From contig JAOUHG010000006.1 in assembly GCA_029865265.1 (NCBI GenBank), positions 62,001 through 126,000 on the forward strand: a DNA stretch of 64,000 bases, given 5' to 3'. The stretch comes from Candidatus Krumholzibacteriia bacterium. Lineage in GTDB: Bacteria > Krumholzibacteriota > Krumholzibacteriia > WVZY01 > JAKEHA01. Below are positions 43,194 through 52,924 of this stretch, piece after piece. A program made the position numbers and the translations under genes. Every line of letters begins with the position of its first letter. The first letter of the stretch is position 1. Under the pieces are notes generated by a model. That model made no database searches and was not told the origin of the DNA. It worked only from the letters and a program-made list of their open reading frames with translations.

Positions 43194-44588
43194 TCACACC
43201 TGTTTCTGTTTCCAGCCGCCACGGCGGAAGAACCATATGGCCAGCAGCCCCAGCAGCGACTCCGAAATTACGATCGACCAGTATACCCCCGACGCGCCCA
43301 CGTCCAGCACCATGGCCAGCAGGTAGGCCAGCGGAATTTCGATCAACCAGAAGCACACCAGGTTGAGACGGGTGGGGGTCACGGTGTCGCCGGCGCCGTT
43401 GAACGCCTGCACCATCACCATCCCCCACGCGTAGAAGAGATAGCCGTACGACACCGTGCGCAGGCACTCCGCACCCGCCGCCACCACGCCGGGCTCCGCG
43501 GTGAAGATACGCACCAGGGGCTGGTCGAGCAGAACGTAGCCCAGGCCCACCAGACCCAGCAGGGCCATGTTGGCCCAGCCCACCATCCACACCGAGCGTT
43601 CGGCCCGCTCCGGCTGTTGCGCGCCCAGGTTCTGCCCCACCAGTGTCGCCGCCGCGTTGCTCAACCCCCACGCGGGCATGAAGGTGAACATGATGATACG
43701 CACCGCGATGGTGTACCCGGCCAGCACCTCGCTGCCGAAGGTGGCCATGATGCGCACCAGTCCCACCCAGCTCGAGGTGGCAATGATCAGCTGACCGATT
43801 CCCCCCAGCGACACCCGCACCAGGCGCAGCATCACGGCGGCGTTCACGCGCACCTGGACGGCGAGGACACGGATATGTTTGGCGCCGCGCAACAGGATGA
43901 ACAACTGCATGGCCACGCCGATGGCGCGGCCGATGTTGGTCGCGAGTGCGGCGCCCTCGATGCCCATCTGCGGCAGCGGGCCCCATCCGCGGATCAAGGC
44001 CGGATCCAGCACGATGTTGATGCCGTTGGCCACCCACAGCACCCGCATGGCGGTTGCGGCGTCGCCCGCGCCGCGAAAGATGGCGTTGCACACGAAGATC
44101 AGCATGATCACCACGTTGCCGCCCAGCATCCACACCGTGTAGCGGTACCCGTGCTCGATGCTCCACGCATCCGCTCCCATCAGCGCCAGCACTTTTTTCG
44201 CAAAGAAGAGTCCCACCAGCGCGATGGGGATGGAGGCAACCACGCCCACGATGACCGCCTGCACCGCCGTGTCCGCGGCCTCGCGCGGGTTCTTCTCCCC
44301 TACGCGGCGCGCCACCATCGCCGTGGTTCCCATGGCCAGTCCGATGGCAATGGCATAGACCAGCGTGATGATGGACTCGGTGATGCCCACCGTGGCCACC
44401 GCGGACGCGCCCAGAGACGCCACGAAGAACACGTCCACCACCGCAAAGACCGATTCGAGCGCCATCTCCAGGATCATGGGAATGGCGAGCAGCACCACGG
44501 CGCGGCGAATACTGCCGCGGGTGTAGTCCTGCTCGGTGCCACGTATGGCATCCAGCACGTCGCGCATCAATGAACGGAATCGGGACAT
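43194..44588 (-). CDS. MATE-family multidrug/cation efflux transporter
   Basis: A 464-residue membrane protein with 12 predicted helices in two similar halves. It exports organic cations or drugs in exchange for Na+ or H+. Family features: AIPMILEMALESVFAVVDVFFVASLG at the first helices, GGNVVIMLIFVCNAIFRGAGDAATAM, and in the second half GLSNAAATLVGQNLGAQQPERAE. ATG at 44588 without a visible ribosome-binding site. It follows the terminator of the RND operon by about 40 bp, so it is transcribed separately. Substrate not predictable. Confidence 0.92.
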   Translation of the reverse strand: MSRFRSLMRDVLDAIRGTEQDYTRGSIRRAVVLLAIPMILEMALESVFAVVDVFFVASLGASAVATVGITESIITLVYAIAIGLAMGTTAMVARRVGEKNPREAADTAVQAVIVGVVASIPIALVGLFFAKKVLALMGADAWSIEHGYRYTVWMLGGNVVIMLIFVCNAIFRGAGDAATAMRVLWVANGINIVLDPALIRGWGPLPQMGIEGAALATNIGRAIGVAMQLFILLRGAKHIRVLAVQVRVNAAVMLRLVRVSLGGIGQLIIATSSWVGLVRIMATFGSEVLAGYTIAVRIIMFTFMPAWGLSNAAATLVGQNLGAQQPERAERSVWMVGWANMALLGLVGLGYVLLDQPLVRIFTAEPGVVAAGAECLRTVSYGYLFYAWGMVMVQAFNGAGDTVTPTRLNLVCFWLIEIPLAYLLAMVLDVGASGVYWSIVISESLLGLLAIWFFRRGGWKQKQV

Positions 44589-44625
44589 GGGGGGGTAACG
44601 CTAGCAGATGGCCGAGTACAACGTC

Positions 44626-44667
44626 AAAGCGCCCGGCTTCGCGCATGCAGTCGGCGAAACCGGGCGC
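44626..44667 (-). terminator. terminator of the RND efflux operon
   Basis: GCGCCCGG-TTCGC (44629-44642) pairs with GCGAA-CCGGGCGC (44654-44667) with one 1x1 mismatch, about 29 bp after the stop of the last RND gene. On the minus strand only three T residues follow (44628-44626), so efficiency may be moderate. Confidence 0.55.
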
Positions 44668-44695
44668 CTGTTGACGGGGCGCGTGGCGCGTGGAC

Positions 44696-47600
44696 TCAGT
44701 CTGCCAGCGCCTCCGCCGGCTTGCGGATGCGCAGCAGCACCAGGAGCTTCAGGACCATGCGGCCCACCCAGTTGGTGCCGTCTTCGACCAGCGTGGTGGT
44801 GGTGGGCAGGAGGATCAGGGTGAGGAAGGTCGACAGCAGCAGCCCGCCCATGATGACCAGCGCCATCGAATAGTAATACACGCCGCCCAGCGACGGTTTC
44901 TGAACCACCATCGGAATGAGTGACACCAGGGTGGTGAAGGCGGTCATCATGATGGGGCGCAGGCGTTCGCGGCATCCGCGCAGCAACGCGTCGTAGCGCG
45001 TCATGCCCACGCCGCGGTAGTGGTTGACGTGCGCCAGCATCACGATGCCGTTGTTGACCACGGTGCCGATCAGCAAGAGCAGCCCGACCGCCGCGGGCTG
45101 GTCGAAGTCGGTGCCCGTCATATAGAGCGTCCAGAACGCGCCCGCCAGCGCGAACGGCAACGCCAGCAACAGCGTGATGGCCTGCCTGACGGACTCGAAG
45201 ATCGACGCCATCACCACGAAGATCAGCATCAGCGCCAGCAGCAGGTTGGTGAGGAACTCCTGCGTCTTCTCCTTGCGCCGCTCCTCCCAGCGCCCGAAGG
45301 TCCACGAGTATCCATAGGGCATCGACACGCCGTTCATGGCGGCGGTCACCAGCGGCATGTACTCCTCGCGCGTGCCTTCTTCGAAGCGCGCGCCACACCA
45401 CAGGCTGGTGAGGCGGTTGTCTCGGTTGATGTCCGTCGGGCCTTCCTTCTGGGTGAACGTCGCCAGTGAGGCCAGCGGGATCTTCTCCCCCGCGGCCGTC
45501 CACAGCGGCAGGTTGCGCAGTTGCGCCACCGACTCGGTTTCCTTTTCGTCCAGCGTCACGCGCATCTCGCGCTCGCCGTCGGGGGTCCGGAACCGCTGCA
45601 GGCGCTGACCGCGGAAGGTCAGCCCCACCACCTGCGCCGGCTGCATGGGGGAAACACCCAGCCGCGAGGCCATGTCGCGGTCGATCTCCACGTGGATCTC
45701 CTCGTTACCCTCGCGATCGCCGCGCCAGCCGCCCGCGAAGGGGTCGATGAGGCCCGGTATGTCCTCGAGGCGCCGTTTGACCTCCTCGCCGATCTCCTGC
45801 AGCGTCTCCGAATCCTCCCCCACCACCTGCAGCGCGATGCGCTTGCCGCGATCCTGCCTCCAGAACTGGTTGTTCTCCATGATCTCGAACTTGGTGCCCG
45901 CGATCTCCGGCAGCATCGTACGCAACCGTTTGCGCACCTCGGCGATGTTCTCCTCGTCGGCCTCGCCCTCCTTGAGGTAGATGCGGGTCATGGTCCAGCG
46001 ATCGCTCCAGAAGCTGTAGATGGAGCGCGCCATCAGTTCATCGCGGTGCGGCTCCAGCGCCGCCTCGAGCTTGTCGACGAAGTCTTCCTTGTGTTCCAGG
46101 CTCAGGTTCTCACTGAAGTCGTAGTTCACCTGGACGAACAGCTCGCTCTCGCTGGTGTCGAAGTTCTTGTCCACCTTGGTGAACGGGATGTACGCGGATG
46201 CCAGCGCCGCCACCAGCACCACCGGTGCCAGCCACCGGTGCTTGAGGTTGAACACGAGCGTGCGGCTGTAGAGGGATTCCGCCCTGAGCATGGTGCGCGT
46301 CTTGGGCTTGGGCCGGGAGCGGATGAACCACGACGTCGCCAGTGGAATCAGCGTCTGGCTGATGAACAGCGAGGCCAGGATGACGATGCATACGCTGATG
46401 CCCAGCTCCTTGAGATACAGGTTCATCTCGCTGGGCTTGTTGAAGATGAGCGGCAGGAACACGATCACCGAGGTGAGCGTGGCCGCGGTCACCGCCACGG
46501 CGACTTCCGCCGCGCCCTGGCGGGTTGCGGTGCGGGTGTCCTCGCCCTCCTCCTGGTGCCGGAAGATGTTCTCGATGACCACCACCGCGTTGTCCACCAG
46601 CATGCCGATGGCGACGATCAGTCCCAGCAGCGCCAGCGTGTTCATGGAGCCGCCACGCGCCCAGATGAAGCCGCAGGCGACGATCAACGAGAACGGAATG
46701 CACGCCACCGAGACCAGCGTGGTGGAGACCCGGCGCAGGAACAGGTACAGCGTCAGCGCAGCCAGGATCGCGCCGAAGATCCCCGTGTACATGAGGTCCC
46801 CGAGCGTCTTCTTGATCTCCTTGCCCTGGCTGAACCAGGTGAGGAAGTTGACGCCCTCCAGCTCCGGATCCGAGTTCATCTGCTGAATGCGCTTGTCGAC
46901 CGCGTCACACACCTCCACCGTGTTGGCCTTGGACTCCTGGGTGATGGTGACGCCGATGGCGAAGTCGCCATCGAGATGACGGCCGTACTCCAGCGGCGGC
47001 TCCTCATAGCGCACGTCGGCCACGTCGCGCAGGCGCAGGCCGTCCTCGCGGATGGCCAGGTTCTCGATCTCCTCCACCGAGGTGAACGTCCCCACCGTGC
47101 GCAACGACCAGCGCGAGTCGCCGTCGGTGACCTTGCCCAGCGACTGGTCGAAGTTGGAGGAACGCAGGAGATCGATGACGTCGCGCACGTCCATACCGTG
47201 CGCTTCCAGACTGGCGACGTTGAGGTTGATCCGCACTTCGCGCGGGTTCACGCCGTCCAGACGCACGCCCGCCACGCCTGGAATGCGTTCCAGCGGTTTG
47301 ACGATGCGCCGCTCCAGCAGGTCCCAGCTCTCGCTCAGGTCCTTCTTGGACGACAGGCGTCCCTCGATGATGGGCATATCGGACTCGCGGGAGTCCCAGT
47401 TGTTGGACACCTGGATGTCGCCCATGTCGTCGGGGAGGTCGCGGCGCGTGCGGTCGATCTTTTCCCAGATTTCGGTGCGCGCCACCTTCATGTTCTGCGA
47501 CCAGTCGAACTCCAGTCCGATGGTCGCGCCCTGGTCGTCGATGTGCGCCCACATGTTGCGCAGGCCGCCCACCGAACCCAGCGCTTCCTCCACCGGGCGC

Positions 47601-47791
47601 ACCACCAGGCGCTCCACCTGCGCGGGCGACGCGTTCTGATACGGGAGCTGCACGAAGATCAGTGGCTGCTCGAAGTCCGGCAGGAAGGCGAGCGGCAGCC
47701 GGAACAGCGCAACCGTGCCCATCACCACGAGGCTCACGATGATCATGAGCATGGTGACGTGTCGCTTGATGGCAATTTCCGGAAGTGTCAT
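44696..47791 (-). CDS. RND-family inner-membrane efflux pump, second subunit
   Basis: A 1031-residue AcrB-type protein with 12 helices and two large periplasmic loops. N-terminus TLPEIAIKRHVTMLMIIVSL. The helix-4 proton-relay region reads GMLVDNAVVVIENIFRH, with Asp followed by Asn instead of AcrB's Asp-Asp; helix-10/11 carries LLLIGTVVNNGIVMLAH. The pore loops show the usual RND subdomain order. ATG 47789-47791 overlaps the TGA of the preceding RND gene (ATGA), so the two pumps are made in a fixed ratio, as in heteromeric pumps of the MdtBC type. Drug or lipid substrate unknown. Confidence 0.93.
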   Translation of the reverse strand: MTLPEIAIKRHVTMLMIIVSLVVMGTVALFRLPLAFLPDFEQPLIFVQLPYQNASPAQVERLVVRPVEEALGSVGGLRNMWAHIDDQGATIGLEFDWSQNMKVARTEIWEKIDRTRRDLPDDMGDIQVSNNWDSRESDMPIIEGRLSSKKDLSESWDLLERRIVKPLERIPGVAGVRLDGVNPREVRINLNVASLEAHGMDVRDVIDLLRSSNFDQSLGKVTDGDSRWSLRTVGTFTSVEEIENLAIREDGLRLRDVADVRYEEPPLEYGRHLDGDFAIGVTITQESKANTVEVCDAVDKRIQQMNSDPELEGVNFLTWFSQGKEIKKTLGDLMYTGIFGAILAALTLYLFLRRVSTTLVSVACIPFSLIVACGFIWARGGSMNTLALLGLIVAIGMLVDNAVVVIENIFRHQEEGEDTRTATRQGAAEVAVAVTAATLTSVIVFLPLIFNKPSEMNLYLKELGISVCIVILASLFISQTLIPLATSWFIRSRPKPKTRTMLRAESLYSRTLVFNLKHRWLAPVVLVAALASAYIPFTKVDKNFDTSESELFVQVNYDFSENLSLEHKEDFVDKLEAALEPHRDELMARSIYSFWSDRWTMTRIYLKEGEADEENIAEVRKRLRTMLPEIAGTKFEIMENNQFWRQDRGKRIALQVVGEDSETLQEIGEEVKRRLEDIPGLIDPFAGGWRGDREGNEEIHVEIDRDMASRLGVSPMQPAQVVGLTFRGQRLQRFRTPDGEREMRVTLDEKETESVAQLRNLPLWTAAGEKIPLASLATFTQKEGPTDINRDNRLTSLWCGARFEEGTREEYMPLVTAAMNGVSMPYGYSWTFGRWEERRKEKTQEFLTNLLLALMLIFVVMASIFESVRQAITLLLALPFALAGAFWTLYMTGTDFDQPAAVGLLLLIGTVVNNGIVMLAHVNHYRGVGMTRYDALLRGCRERLRPIMMTAFTTLVSLIPMVVQKPSLGGVYYYSMALVIMGGLLLSTFLTLILLPTTTTLVEDGTNWVGRMVLKLLVLLRIRKPAEALAD

Positions 47792-50700
47792 GACACACCT
47801 GCGTTCTGTTGCGTTTCCACCGTCACCTTTGAAGGCACCGCCACGTACGCCGCGGGAATGACCACCAGGGTCAGCAGCGTGCTGATGGCCAGCCCGAACA
47901 GCACCGTGATCGCGAGCGGCGAGCGCAGTTCGGCGCCCTCGCCCCACGCGATGGCCATGGGAATCAGGCCGAGCACGGTGGTGAGCGTGGTCATCAGGAT
48001 GGGGCGCAACCGGATGTGCCCCGCGCGCACCACAGCCTCTCTCTTCTCGATCCCGACGCGCCGCAGCCGGTTGATCGCGTCGATCAGAACGATGGCGTTG
48101 TTGACCACGATGCCAACCAGCAGCACCGCACCGATCAGCACCATCACGCTGATCTCCGTGCGTGTCACCAGCAACCCGATGACCGCGCCCACCAGCGCGA
48201 GCGGAATCGTGAACAGCACGATGAAGGGATGGATGAACGATTCAAACGTCGCCGCCATCACCAGGTACACGAGAAAGATGGCGAGCAGGATGGCAAAGCG
48301 CAGGCTCGCAAACGACACCTGCATCTCGGCGTTCTGGCCGCCGATTTCCGAGGTGATGCCGGTGGGCGGCGGGTTGTCCGCCAGCGCCGTGCGCACGTCT
48401 CCCACCGCGGCTCCGAGGCTGCGGCCCTCGAGGTTGGCGCTCACCACCGCGGCGCGCTGCTGCTGCAACCGGTGGATCTCCGCCGGGCCCTCGTCGACGC
48501 GCACGTCCGCCACCGAAGTCAGGCGGATGGAGGAGCCGTCCGAGGCGGGCAGCACCAGGTTGCGCACGTCCGCAATCGAGGTCCGGTCCGACTCCTGGTT
48601 GCGGATGCGCACGTCGATCTGGCGATCCGCCTCCTTGAATCGCGTCGGCACCACGCCCTGCACGCGGCCCTGCAACGTCTGCGACAACGTCCCCAGGTCG
48701 AGCCCCAGCGCGGCCACGCGGTCGCGGTCGAAGATGACCTGCAGCTCCGGGTTCCCCGCCTCGAGCGAGGATCGCACGTCCACCAGGCCGGGCACGTTTT
48801 CGAGCGTGCGCGAAAGATCCAGCGAGTAGTCGCGCAGGAGTTCCAGATCCTCTCCAAAGAGGATCACCTCGATCGGCGTCTTCAGGCTGAAATACGACGG
48901 GCGCCCGAACTTGGCCTCCACGTCGGGCATGGCGGCAAAGCGATCCCGCATTTCGTTCACCACCGCTTCCTCCACCATATCGTTGCTCTTGTCCTTGAGC
49001 GCCACGTTGACCTGTCCGAAGTGCTCACCCAGTGCGTTGACGGACATCCCGCCCGCGATGAGCCGGCTACCGATGCGCGCGTAGCTGTGATCCACGCGGT
49101 CGTCCTGATCGGCAACGCGCTCGATCTCCTGCACCACGCGGTCGGTGGCGTTGAGCGAACTCCCCTCGGGGAGTTTCACTTCAAAGAAGAACTCGCCCTC
49201 GGTGAGCGGCGGAATCAGTTCCGTGCCGAGAAAGCGGGTGGAGAACATGACCACCGCAAACAGCCCGAATGCGACCGACAGGGTGACCCGCGATCGACCC
49301 ACCGCCGCCCTCACGATGCGGTCGTACACGCGCGAGAACGCGCCCAGTGTGAGTCTGGTGCCGGCCTCGTCCATGCCGGAGTCGTCGGTGAGAACCGGCG
49401 GCCCCTCGACGTCGGCCTTGCGCACCGGCTGGCCCAGCGCGCTCAGCATGGGAATCAGCGTGAGCGCCAGCGCGAGTGACGCGAGCAGGCTGATGCTCAC
49501 CGTCATGGCCTGGTCGCGGAACAGCTGTCCAGCGATGCCCTCCACGAACACGATGGGCAGGAACACCGCCACCGTGGTGGCGGTGGAGGCGGCGACCGCC
49601 GCACCCACCTCGTCGGCGCCTTCCAGCGCGGCGCGCGCCAGCGACAGGCCCGCCTTCTTCTTGCGGAATATGGATTCGAGCACCACGATGGAGTTGTCCA
49701 CCAGCATGCCCACACCCAGCGTGAGCCCGCCCAGCGACATCACGTTGAGCGAGATGTCGAGCCGGTACATGATCATGAACGTCGCAATGACCGAGAGTGG
49801 GATGGAGAGCGCGATGATCACCGTACTGCGCACCTCGCGCAGGAACAGAAACAGCACGATGATGGCCAGGATACCGCCGATGATGGCGGAGTTGCGCACC
49901 TCGCGGATCGACTGCTCGATGAAGTGCGACTGGTCGAACATCGACGAGAGCTCATAGCCCTCGGGGAGCTTCTTCTTCCACTCATCCATGCGCTGGCGCA
50001 GCAGACGCGACACGGTGACGGTATTGGCGTCGCCTTCCTTGAAAACGGCGATCTCCACGCACTCCTTGCCGTTGTAGCGCGTGATCTCCTCGCGCTCCTT
50101 GGAGCCCATGGTGACACTGGCCACGTCGCGCAGGCGCACCGCGGCGCCGTCGCGCTCGGCGACGATCACCGACCCGATCTCCTCGACGGTGTCGAACTCG
50201 TTGAGGGTGCGGATGATGAAGTGTGAGTCACGCCCGCGCAGGGATCCGCCCGGCAGGTTGATGTTGGACACGCCCACCGCCTCGCGCACCCGGTCCAGCG
50301 GGATGCCCATGGCGGCCAGGCGCTCCTGGTCCACGTCCACCTGGATCTCGTCCTCCAGACCGCCCTTGACCTGGGCGGCGGCCACGCCCTTGAGGGTCTC
50401 GAGGTCGAGCTTGATCTTGCGGTCGGCGAGGTTGCGCATGTCGTTGAGCCCGCCGTCTCCGGAAAGCGCGATGCGCATGATGGGGTCGAGCGACGGATCG
50501 TAGCGCAGGACGATGGGGCTTTCAGCCTCGTCGGGCAGAATGATGCGGTCGAGCTTCTCGCGGACCTCCATGGACAGCATGTCCATGTCCGAGTCCCAGT
50601 CGAACTCCAGCGTCACCTCGGAGGCGCCCGGCCGCGACACCGAGTGGATGGACTTGAGCCCGCGCAGCACACCCACCGCTTCCTCCACGGGGCGCGTGAT

Positions 50701-50889
50701 CAGGTACTCCACTTCGGGCGGCGCGGTGTCCGGGAAATCGGTCTGGATGGTGATGGAGGGATAGGAGATGTCCGGGAACAGCTCAATGGGCAGGCGCTCG
50801 TAGCCCACCATCCCGAACGCTGCGACGGCAAACGCGGCCATCACCACGGTCACCCGCCGCCTGACCGCCATCGCGATCAGTGAGCGCAT
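47788..50889 (-). CDS. RND-family inner-membrane efflux pump, first subunit
   Basis: A 1033-residue AcrB-type protein. N-terminus LIAMAVRRRVTVVMAAFAVAAF followed by LPIELFPDISYPSI, the signature of hydrophobe/amphiphile exporters. The helix-4 motif is GVGMLVDNSIVVLESIF, with one Asp and one Asn as in the second pump. Helix-10/11 has LIGAVLLVGIVVNNAIVLIDA. ATG at 50889, immediately after the adaptor stop (50890-50892), with no gap. It shares the operon with the adaptor and the second pump. An outer-membrane TolC-type channel is missing from the window. Confidence 0.94.
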   Translation of the reverse strand: MRSLIAMAVRRRVTVVMAAFAVAAFGMVGYERLPIELFPDISYPSITIQTDFPDTAPPEVEYLITRPVEEAVGVLRGLKSIHSVSRPGASEVTLEFDWDSDMDMLSMEVREKLDRIILPDEAESPIVLRYDPSLDPIMRIALSGDGGLNDMRNLADRKIKLDLETLKGVAAAQVKGGLEDEIQVDVDQERLAAMGIPLDRVREAVGVSNINLPGGSLRGRDSHFIIRTLNEFDTVEEIGSVIVAERDGAAVRLRDVASVTMGSKEREEITRYNGKECVEIAVFKEGDANTVTVSRLLRQRMDEWKKKLPEGYELSSMFDQSHFIEQSIREVRNSAIIGGILAIIVLFLFLREVRSTVIIALSIPLSVIATFMIMYRLDISLNVMSLGGLTLGVGMLVDNSIVVLESIFRKKKAGLSLARAALEGADEVGAAVAASTATTVAVFLPIVFVEGIAGQLFRDQAMTVSISLLASLALALTLIPMLSALGQPVRKADVEGPPVLTDDSGMDEAGTRLTLGAFSRVYDRIVRAAVGRSRVTLSVAFGLFAVVMFSTRFLGTELIPPLTEGEFFFEVKLPEGSSLNATDRVVQEIERVADQDDRVDHSYARIGSRLIAGGMSVNALGEHFGQVNVALKDKSNDMVEEAVVNEMRDRFAAMPDVEAKFGRPSYFSLKTPIEVILFGEDLELLRDYSLDLSRTLENVPGLVDVRSSLEAGNPELQVIFDRDRVAALGLDLGTLSQTLQGRVQGVVPTRFKEADRQIDVRIRNQESDRTSIADVRNLVLPASDGSSIRLTSVADVRVDEGPAEIHRLQQQRAAVVSANLEGRSLGAAVGDVRTALADNPPPTGITSEIGGQNAEMQVSFASLRFAILLAIFLVYLVMAATFESFIHPFIVLFTIPLALVGAVIGLLVTRTEISVMVLIGAVLLVGIVVNNAIVLIDAINRLRRVGIEKREAVVRAGHIRLRPILMTTLTTVLGLIPMAIAWGEGAELRSPLAITVLFGLAISTLLTLVVIPAAYVAVPSKVTVETQQNAGVS

Positions 50890-52035
50890 CTATGAACCAT
50901 CCCGGGTGACAGCGGAGTCCGTCACCTGGGCCGCCTCGGTGTTGTCCAGGATCTTGATGGCCGCGCCGTTCTTGAGCGTGCGCTGACCCTTCACCACCAC
51001 GCGTTCGCCCTCGGTCACGCCGGTGAGAATCTCGGCGTTCCTGTCGTCCTGGAACCCGATCTCCACCACGCGACGCTCGGCGGTGCTATCGGCGGAGACA
51101 TACACCACCTGCTCGCCCCGGTCGTTCACCAGTGCCACCTTGGGAACCAGCGTACGGTTGACGCGCCGTTCGGTGACAATGCTCACCTGCGCGAAGTCGC
51201 CCGGGCGCACGCCCGGCGGATAGGTCGGAATCTCGATGGTGACCTTGATGGTGCCACTGCTGGGATCGATCACGGGGCTCACCAGTTTGATGCGCCCGCG
51301 CAGGCGTGTGCCGTTGCTCTCGAGCGTAAGATCCACCGGCTGGTCGGCCTGCAGCTTGTTGAACTCCTTGGCCGGAACGTGCACGCGTGCGAGCAGCGGC
51401 GTGAAGTCGGACAGCACGAAGAGCTGCGTCCCCACGTTGATGTTCTGCCCCACGTCGACGCTGCGCGCGACCACGCGGCCGGTGAACGGCGCGGTGACGC
51501 GGGTGTAGGACAGGTTCAGCTCGGCCATGCCCTCCGCCGCCTGCGCGGCGGCGAGGTTGTTGGAAAGCGTCTCGAACTCCTCCGGAGAAACCAGTTCCTG
51601 CTCGCGCATCTGCTCCAGCCGCGCCACCCTGGCCTCCAGGTCCATGCGCGCCGACTGGGCCTGCTCGTAGCGGTAGCGGTACTCGTCGTTGTCGACCAGG
51701 AGCAGCTCGGCCCCCTCCTGGACCACGTCGCCCTCCTCGCACCACAGCTTCTGCACCACGCCGGAGACCCGCGAGAGAATGGTGGCTTCCTTCTCGGCCG
51801 CCAGTGTCGCCGTGGCGGTGTAATAGCTGGCGATCTCGCCGCTGCCCACCAGAGCAACCGCCACCGGCACCGGAGCCTCGCCGGCACCCCCGGGGCCGCC
51901 CCCCGGACCGCCGGCCTGGGCCTGGCCGGCGTCTCCCTTCTTGCCACAGCCGGCCAGCAGCAGGGCCACGGCCAGCACAGTAAGTGCTTGTTTTATAAAT
52001 AGATAGAACGTATCACGGCGGGGGGTTGAAGGCAT
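50890..52035 (-). CDS. RND efflux periplasmic adaptor lipoprotein (HlyD/AcrA family)
   Basis: A 381-residue membrane-fusion protein linking pump and outer-membrane channel. Signal FIKQALTVLAVALLL with lipobox AGC; a Gly-rich linker follows. Family elements: LSRVSGVVQKLWCEEGDVVQ (lipoyl half), a short coiled-coil hairpin (about 125-165), LSYTRVTAPFTGRVVA (second lipoyl half), beta-barrel PVDLTL...GRIKLVSPVIDPSSGTIKV and the C-terminal VTEGERVVVKG. The ATG at 52033-52035 is chosen over a TTG three codons upstream. First gene of the efflux operon; a stem-loop lies in its leader (52066-52105). Confidence 0.94.
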   Translation of the reverse strand: MPSTPRRDTFYLFIKQALTVLAVALLLAGCGKKGDAGQAQAGGPGGGPGGAGEAPVPVAVALVGSGEIASYYTATATLAAEKEATILSRVSGVVQKLWCEEGDVVQEGAELLLVDNDEYRYRYEQAQSARMDLEARVARLEQMREQELVSPEEFETLSNNLAAAQAAEGMAELNLSYTRVTAPFTGRVVARSVDVGQNINVGTQLFVLSDFTPLLARVHVPAKEFNKLQADQPVDLTLESNGTRLRGRIKLVSPVIDPSSGTIKVTIEIPTYPPGVRPGDFAQVSIVTERRVNRTLVPKVALVNDRGEQVVYVSADSTAERRVVEIGFQDDRNAEILTGVTEGERVVVKGQRTLKNGAAIKILDNTEAAQVTDSAVTRDGS

Positions 52036-52065
52036 AACGGGCAACCTTGCTTGTAAATGGTATGG

Positions 52066-52105
52066 GGCCCCGGGGTCCTGAGTTCTTGCGGGACTCCCTG
52101 GGGCC
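52066..52105 (-). other. leader stem-loop before the efflux operon
   Basis: GGCCCC (52066-52071) pairs with GGGGCC (52100-52105), extended inward by GGGTCC/GGACTCCC-type pairing with small bulges. It ends about 30 nt before the adaptor ATG and could modulate operon translation. An AT-rich island at 52147-52170 upstream may contain the promoter, but I find no good -35/-10 pair. Confidence 0.35.
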
Positions 52106-52225
52106 AGTCACCCGGGTGGCGGGGACCCGGTCAGCCGTGGCTGTTATAGACGGTAATAATACGCGATTGGCTGGGTCGAGTTGCGCTCATTTCCGGGGCC
52201 GGGCGGGACCGGCCGGGCACCGCCG

Positions 52226-52888
52226 TCACCCGCCGATCGGAAATCCCACGCCGGCTATGAACACCCATCCCCGGTTCTTGATGTCCAGGTCGCCCGGCGC
52301 AAGCAGGAGGGCCTGCCCCAGGCCGTCGTCGACGGTCGTGAGACCGAGCTGGTAGCGACCATCCACCTCGATGGACACACTCCCCACGTCGAACGAGGCG
52401 CCCAGGCCGAAGGCCAGGGCGAACTCGAACGAGGCAATGTAGTCCTTGATGTCCACCGAGCCGCCAAAATCACCGATCGACGCGGCGAGTTTGCTGCTGG
52501 TGTTGAAGGCGAAGACCGGCCCCGCGAACGCACTCAGCGCGGCGCTCTCCGACGCCGGCACCTGGCCGACGAGCAGAACCGGAAACTCGATATAGTCGAA
52601 CTTGAAGGTTGCCGAGGCATTGGCCGAGTCCTCGCTGGCGCCCTTCATATGGTACAGACCCTCGAGGCGGATTCCGAAGTTTGGCGAAACGTCCACCTGG
52701 GCGAACACGCCGCCGGCGAAACCGGTGCGATTGCCCAGCTCGGAGTCGATGACGTCATCACCACCCAGGTCGGACAGCGCGAGGCCGCCCTTGAAACCCA
52801 GGGTCCACTGTGCATCCGCCGCCACGGCGGGGCCCACCAGGGGCCCCGCCAGCAGCGCGACGATGATGATACTCAGCAACTGTTTCAT
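52226..52888 (-). CDS. small outer-membrane beta-barrel protein
   Basis: A 220-residue protein: signal peptide (about 1-23, AVAAD) then alternating amphipathic strands typical of 8-stranded OmpX/OmpA-like porin-family barrels (FGIRLEGLYHMKG, KFDYIEFPVLL, GWVFIAGVGFPIGG). It is a clear paralogue of the next gene upstream: both share the LEGLYMSKG/HMKG, DYIEFPVL and D[IV]KN[RK]G elements in the same order. ATG at 52888, 36 bp after that paralogue's stop, so the two are probably co-transcribed. Function unknown; envelope stability or adhesion are common roles of such barrels. Confidence 0.82.
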   Translation of the reverse strand: MKQLLSIIIVALLAGPLVGPAVAADAQWTLGFKGGLALSDLGGDDVIDSELGNRTGFAGGVFAQVDVSPNFGIRLEGLYHMKGASEDSANASATFKFDYIEFPVLLVGQVPASESAALSAFAGPVFAFNTSSKLAASIGDFGGSVDIKDYIASFEFALAFGLGASFDVGSVSIEVDGRYQLGLTTVDDGLGQALLLAPGDLDIKNRGWVFIAGVGFPIGG

Positions 52889-52924
52889 GAGTTCACCTCT
52901 CCGCCGTGCGGCAGCGGCTGAATC

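Noticed and set aside
45521-48829. Very long open frame (about 1100 codons) on the plus strand
   Set aside because: It is antisense to the two RND pump genes, is rich in His/Arg/Gln and shows no family motif. Such frames are a by-product of high GC in the real genes.
52135-52200. AT-rich TATTAT/TATAAC island as the efflux operon promoter
   Set aside because: Neither hexamer has a -35-like partner at 16-18 bp; only the AT-richness is notable.
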